The notes under the pieces were generated by a model that had not been told where the DNA came from, made no database searches, and saw only the letters and a program-made list of their open reading frames with translations. From Corylus avellana (Eukaryota; Streptophyta; Magnoliopsida; Fagales; Betulaceae), in assembly GCF_901000735.1 (NCBI RefSeq), contig NC_081547.1:20956838-21020837 (forward strand): a stretch of 64,000 bases of DNA, given 5' to 3'. Below, piece by piece: positions 59,884 to 64,000 of this stretch; positions within the stretch are counted from its first letter, which is position 1, and each line of letters starts with the position of its first letter. The position numbers were made by a program, and so were the translations under genes.

Positions 59884-59920
59884 AGAAGCTCCAGAAGCTC
59901 CAGAAGCTCTAAGAAACTTC
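59884..59920 (+). promoter_or_regulatory. Heat-shock-element-like cluster upstream of the sHSP gene
   Basis: Three AGAAGCTCC-type 9-mers (59884, 59893, 59902) followed by GAAACTTC (59913-59920), a perfect GAAnnTTC-like pair. It lies about 145 bases before the start codon, with a TATA-like TTTAAAT at about 59964-59970. Heat-shock elements are alternating GAA/TTC at 5-bp spacing; the 9-mers fit imperfectly. Confidence 0.5.
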
Positions 59921-60062
59921 TCCATCTGCCGGAACCAAATCACCCAACGTACCCACAGCCTTCTTTAAATTCCTATCCTCTTGCTCTGTCTGTTGACACA
60001 AACATCTTCAACAAAAAAAAAAAAAAAACAAACAAACAAACAAAATTGAATAGCAGCAAGCA

Positions 60063-60811
60063 ATGGCTTTGGCTCGTTTGGCTTTGAAAAATCTGGAACA
60101 AAGGGTGCCGGCTTCTGCCTCTTTGCTGGGTAGTGGTGGTCTTCAGAAGCAGAGATTTAGTGCGGCAGCTGGTGAGACACCAGATCATGGCAAAGAGGTT
60201 GCCGTTTCTGAAGGTCGGAAGAAGTCCAAGTTGTTCCCAAGGAGCCAACGCCGGTGGCGGCCTTGGAGGAGCGACGACCGCGGTAACTTTGTTCCTGCCC
60301 TTTATGGTAATCTCTCTGTTTCTCTCTCAACCTTTTCATCAAATTACAGTAAAGTAACAGAGACCCAGATCGAAATTGTTAATTTGATTTTCTCATTCCC
60401 TCCTCCGTAGAGTTTTTTCCGTCGGGGCTTGGAAATGCACTGATGCAAGCGACGGAGAACATAAACAGGCTGTTCGAGAACATGAACATATCGCCGCCGA
60501 CGGTCGGGTGGCGCGTGAAAGAGAAGGAAGGGTGCTACATGTTGTGGTTTGATGTGCCGGGGCTGGCGAAAGAGGACCTGAAGGTCACCGTCGACGACGG
60601 GGTTCTGACAATAAAGGGAGAGCGGAAGGAGGAGAAGGAAGAAGGGTCGGATGAAGAGTTGTGGTACGGATACTACAACACAAGCCTGATGCTGCCGGAT
60701 GATGCCAAGGTGGAGGAGGTTAAGGCGGAGTTGAAGGACGGAGTGCTGATTGTTACCATTCCTAGAACTGAGAAGCCCAAGAAGGATGTGAAGGAGGTCA
60801 AAGTCCATTGA
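60063..60811 (+). CDS. HSP26.5: Mitochondrial small heat-shock protein, HSP26.5 type
   Basis: ATP-independent chaperone that binds unfolding proteins, expected in mitochondria. Exons 60063-60306 and 60411-60811, a 104-bp GT/AG intron, 214 aa. The N-terminus MALARLALKNLEQ matches the Arabidopsis HSP26.5 type and is basic, hydroxylated and poor in acidic residues, as in a targeting peptide. The conserved EFFPSGLGNALMQATENINR precedes the alpha-crystallin domain (about residues 112-201): WRVKEKEGCYMLWFDVPGL, GVLTIKGERK, and the consensus LPDD (176-179) with a P-X14-GVL arrangement (P177, G192), then VTIPRTEKPKK. All consensus elements are intact. A cluster of GAA/TTC motifs lies upstream. The 106-residue C-terminal half is typical. 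The location call (mitochondria rather than another organelle) rests on similarity. Confidence 0.94.
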
Positions 60812-60844
60812 TCATCCATCTCATCATCATCTCACCCTTATCAC

Positions 60845-60847
<3 letters not shown>

Positions 60848-60884
<37 letters not shown>

Positions 60885-60893
60885 TATATATAT
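60848..60893. repeat. (AT)n microsatellite
   Basis: Long AT dinucleotide run in the 3' UTR of the heat-shock gene. Confidence 0.95.
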
Positions 60894-61197
60894 CATGTGT
60901 GTTTGTGAATGTGGAGGATGGGATGGAATTAAGGAGGTTTCTTTGTTTTTCATGAGAATATAAAAGATGTTTAATTATCAGTCTTTTCTGATTTCTGAAC
61001 TTGCATGCATGGTAGTTGATCAATTGAAAATTAATTTGCCATTTTTGGGTTTGAAACGACGACAAGCGTTGAAATGCTACCTACATCCATCTCCACAATG
61101 ATTTTGAAAGAACTAGTTGACTAAAAAGTTCGTTTAAGAATACTAACAAACTTTAATTTTACTCACCAAGACTCTTGAGCATATAAACCATCGGCAA

Positions 61198-61856
61198 TAG
61201 GGTGTCAATCTGGTTGTGGTTCTTAGTTATCCGCCAAAATGGGGAACGGGTATCCCGGTTTTTTTTTTTTTTTTTTTTTTTTTTGAAAAATTAGAAACGG
61301 TTACTTCGACCGGTTTCAGTTGATACTGGTTATTTAGATTGGTAACTGATTTTTTTTTAAAAAATATATATATATATTTTGGGTTTATTTTATGCGTTGG
61401 GCCTAATTTTTGGGCTTATTTAATATATTGAGTTTAATTTTTGTGCTTAATTTAACAATTTTTGCTCATTTTTTAAAACAATAATTAGCATTTTTGAGTT
61501 GGACTTTGTTGTTGTGATTGTTAAAAAAAAACCCTAAAAAAAAAAAAAAAAAAAATTTACTGTTTTTGCCTTTCTGCTTTTTGGCCTAAAAAACATAAAA
61601 ATTTAATTTTTAAAAATGTCCTAAAACTTCATTGTTTAAAAATACCCTTAAAATTTAATGTTTACAAATGCCATAAAAATTCAATGTTTAAAATTGTCCT
61701 AAAAATAAAAAATAAAAAAAATAAAAATTATTTTATATATATACCCCGTTATAACCGGCTGCCAAAAACCGGAACTGAGTACCCGGTTACAGGTTTTTTC
61801 CAATTGATTTAAAAACCGGTTTCCCAATTGTTACTCGGTTTTTTTTTACAACCCTA
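61198..61856. mobile_element. hAT-like MITE (relative of 23285-23785)
   Basis: The left end TAGGGTGTCAATCTGG and the complement of the right end CTAGGGTTGTAAAAAAA are similar, with subterminal ACCGGTTT/AACCGGCTGCC motifs on both sides. The interior is T-rich and A-rich. No clear target duplication. Confidence 0.55.
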
Positions 61857-62347
61857 GTGTTGCAATATGTTATTTATTATTACTTATTCAAAGTGAAAAT
61901 TAATCATCGATTTCTTTTTGTTGATTTAAGGTTGATTTTTATTGTCACATCATTAAGTTGTGTAACAATCATATACTAATCTACTAAATAACATTCATTT
62001 GCCATACTTTTATCCCATCCTTATTTCATTATACTATATAATGTGAAAAAAACAAAAAACAAAAACAAAAACAAAAAAGGGCTCAATAAAACAAAAAACT
62101 ACAAAAATGGGCTAATGAAACGAGATGGAAGGGTATGATAAATAAAATTTCTCTTGAGGTGAGCAACGATAACTTTTTTATATGATTTTATAGTTCATTT
62201 GAACTAAACGAACTAGAGAGGAGTTGATTAGTTCACTTCTAGTTCGTTTGAAAATTGAACCAAAAAAGTGAATAGACGATCTTACCCTTAAAAATCAAGG
62301 AATCAACTTCTCTTCAATTCACGGGAAAGGATCTGATTCCTCCTTTC

Positions 62348-62365
<18 letters not shown>
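61857..62365. other. Intergenic, nothing recognised
   Basis: AT-rich with A-rich (CAAAAA)n at about 62047-62078. No coding region supported. Confidence 0.4.

Positions 62366-62400
<35 letters not shown>
62366..62400. repeat. (GA)n microsatellite
   Basis: About 17 GA units directly after an (AT)n run (62348-62365). Confidence 0.95.
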
Positions 62401-62403
<3 letters not shown>

Positions 62404-62699
62404 GCTTTGGTACTCATCGAGGGCCCAAGTTTAGCTTACCTCGTATTGCAACATCCATGGGCTAATAGAGTTGGGTGATGGGCAAGAGTTACCATACATG
62501 CCTTAGCCCAACGCTGCATGGAGATTGGAGACTAACCCACCCAGTATTCTTACCATCCAGTTGGGCCCATACCAAATTATTTGGTCTCAAGTTCTCTGGA
62601 AAGACCATATATATTTGGTTGGCCTCCATATGTTCAAGACGAGCTGTCGAATGGGGAGTTCAGAGCCGCTGTGTTTGTCAATAAAATGGAAAAAGGGAG

Positions 62700-62935
62700 T
62701 AAAACGGTATTGTAGCAGATATGATTGATATGAGGGGAAAAAAAAAAAAGTAAAAATATTTTGTATAAAAAAGTGAAAAAATTTGTTTTGTAGTGATTTT
62801 TTTATTTGAATAGTAATAAAAAGTAATTAATGTGATGTAAAAAGTAAGAATGTTGGAGTTGATTTTGAGAAGAGTATTTTTGATTTTTGGGTCCGGTCCG
62901 GTCCGGCCCTGCCCTTTGCCAAACACAGCCGCTAG
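62700..62935. repeat. MITE fragment, relative of 17305-17815
   Basis: TTTATTTGAATAGTAATAAA, ATGTGATGTAAAAAGTAAGA and the GGTCCGGTCCGGTCC block occur in the same order as in the 17305 element. The right end is GCCAAACACAGCCG. Confidence 0.6.
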
Positions 62936-63700
62936 CACATTTCTATCAAGCTCTTTAATTTTAATTTTAATTTTTTTTAAATTTTTTTTTACTTTTAACT
63001 TTGAAAATGTATTTTTGTATTTATTTAACTAGACACTTTTTAAAACTACCAAATATAAAATTCTCTAAATATTTATCTACTTTAACTAAATATTATTTTT
63101 TTTATCAATAAATGTAATTGCCATCAAACTGACTTGCTTTGATTCCATGCGAGAGATTTTGGCCAAAATGACACTCCAGCAACCAAAATAATATTAAAAA
63201 ATAAATAGCTTTTGTTATTAGTGTCTTTATATTTGGAGAGCAGTTAAAAACAAATGTTAAATTTAACTTTAGATAAAGAGTTTGATAATTAATGTTTTTT
63301 TGTCAATTTTCTTAAAAATGTAGAGAAATGTTAAATATAAAAAGCTTGATGGATGCTGTCACAAAGCCAATACTTGTTTTCCCATGTTTTGGTAGGCATC
63401 GTTTGGTAATCCCTTTCCCTTTTTTTGATACTGTCTACGCTTCATTTTCTCAAAAAAAAAATAAAATAAAATAATAATAATAATAATTAAATAACATTAA
63501 AACATTCTATTTTTTTATATCAATATAATTTATTTTTATTAATATTCAAATAAAAAAACAAAATAATAAATCAAAATTTTTTCACATTTGGCGAAAGTAA
63601 AAAGGCACCCTAATTGCAGTCCAGATAAATCTGAGGTGTCGTAATTGGGTAGATCTCAATCCCTATGGGCTATAGCTACTGAAATTAGTAGGTGCAGAGT
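62936..63700. other. Intergenic, nothing recognised
   Basis: AT-rich; (AAT)n-like run at 63463-63488. No coding region supported. Confidence 0.4.
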
Positions 63701-64000
63701 GATTGAAAAAAAAGAGTAGGGAGAAACTTTACTGACAAGCAAAAATGGGTGGGCAGTGACCAAAGTGAGTGACACAGTCTGACACGAGTCGGTTGCAGCA
63801 TGACGTCATACTTATGATCTAAACAGTTATACAATATATATTTATATATATTTATATTGTAAAAGCCGCTATGTCCAATCTTGCACACTTTTTAAACCAT
63901 GGTCAGGATTCAGAAACGCCCACTCGTTTTCACCCGTGCGATTGGATGACCCTACATGGCTACTGCGAGATCGTGCCCGTTGGTGTGTCACCGTCGTGGC
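63701..64000 (-). repeat. Right arm of the inverted duplication, cut by the window end
   Basis: Complement of 59066-59371; the similarity continues to the last base of the window. Confidence 0.95.

Noticed and set aside
61193..61870. GCAATA on both sides of the hAT-like MITE as target duplication
   Set aside because: The right-hand copy is several bases away from the element end, so it does not fit an insertion duplication.

Overview
The window is nuclear DNA of a flowering plant, most likely a eudicot. It is AT-rich and interrupted by runs of N that mark scaffold gaps. Four host protein genes can be reconstructed with canonical GT/AG introns. They lie in a dense bed of nested transposable elements. 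No prokaryotic, organellar or CRISPR-type system is present, and I found no convincing new multi-gene system. The interesting signals are structural: nested insertions, long duplications and probable assembly joins.

Host genes, left to right: (1) 629-1355, minus: a SHINE/WIN1-type AP2/ERF transcription factor (cuticle and wax regulator), 188 aa, two exons. (2) 25981-30832, plus: a complete phospholipase D alpha, 809 aa, three coding exons, both HKD motifs, with a tandem duplication in the 5' leader. (3) 51426-55674, plus: a 157-aa DUF4050 (gag1At-like) protein whose first exon carries only five coding bases and gives an MGGCLGC N-terminus. (4) 60063-60811, plus: a mitochondrial small heat-shock protein of the HSP26.5 type, 214 aa, two exons. 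These genes do not form a pathway; they are independent genes separated by transposon-rich DNA.

Mobile layer: 4096-11100 is a decayed Gypsy (Tat-like) element with one LTR and broken gag and pol. A 1.7-kb solo LTR with perfect target duplications sits inside its gag. A Copia element in reverse orientation (11529-14863) has replaced its 3' end. A second copy of the same solo-LTR family (38680-40535) interrupts the RNase H of an L1-type LINE pseudogene (38425-45900, minus). That LINE is flanked by 1.55-kb direct repeats. A second LTR related to the Gypsy element, with near-matching target duplications, is at 58193-58799. Short elements include Mutator-like MITEs with 9-bp target duplications, a Tourist-like MITE with TTA duplications, hAT-like MITEs, tRNA-derived SINEs, and 5'-truncated LINE tails.

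Duplications: 33522-34281 and 34382-35085 are near-identical copies on either side of an N gap and look like two haplotypes joined in series. 59066-59371 and 63701-64000 form inverted arms around the heat-shock gene, and the left arm ends exactly at a gap. Tandem arrays occur at 10490-11095 (about 137 bp), 19990-20633 (about 159 bp) and 20681-21885 (590 bp).
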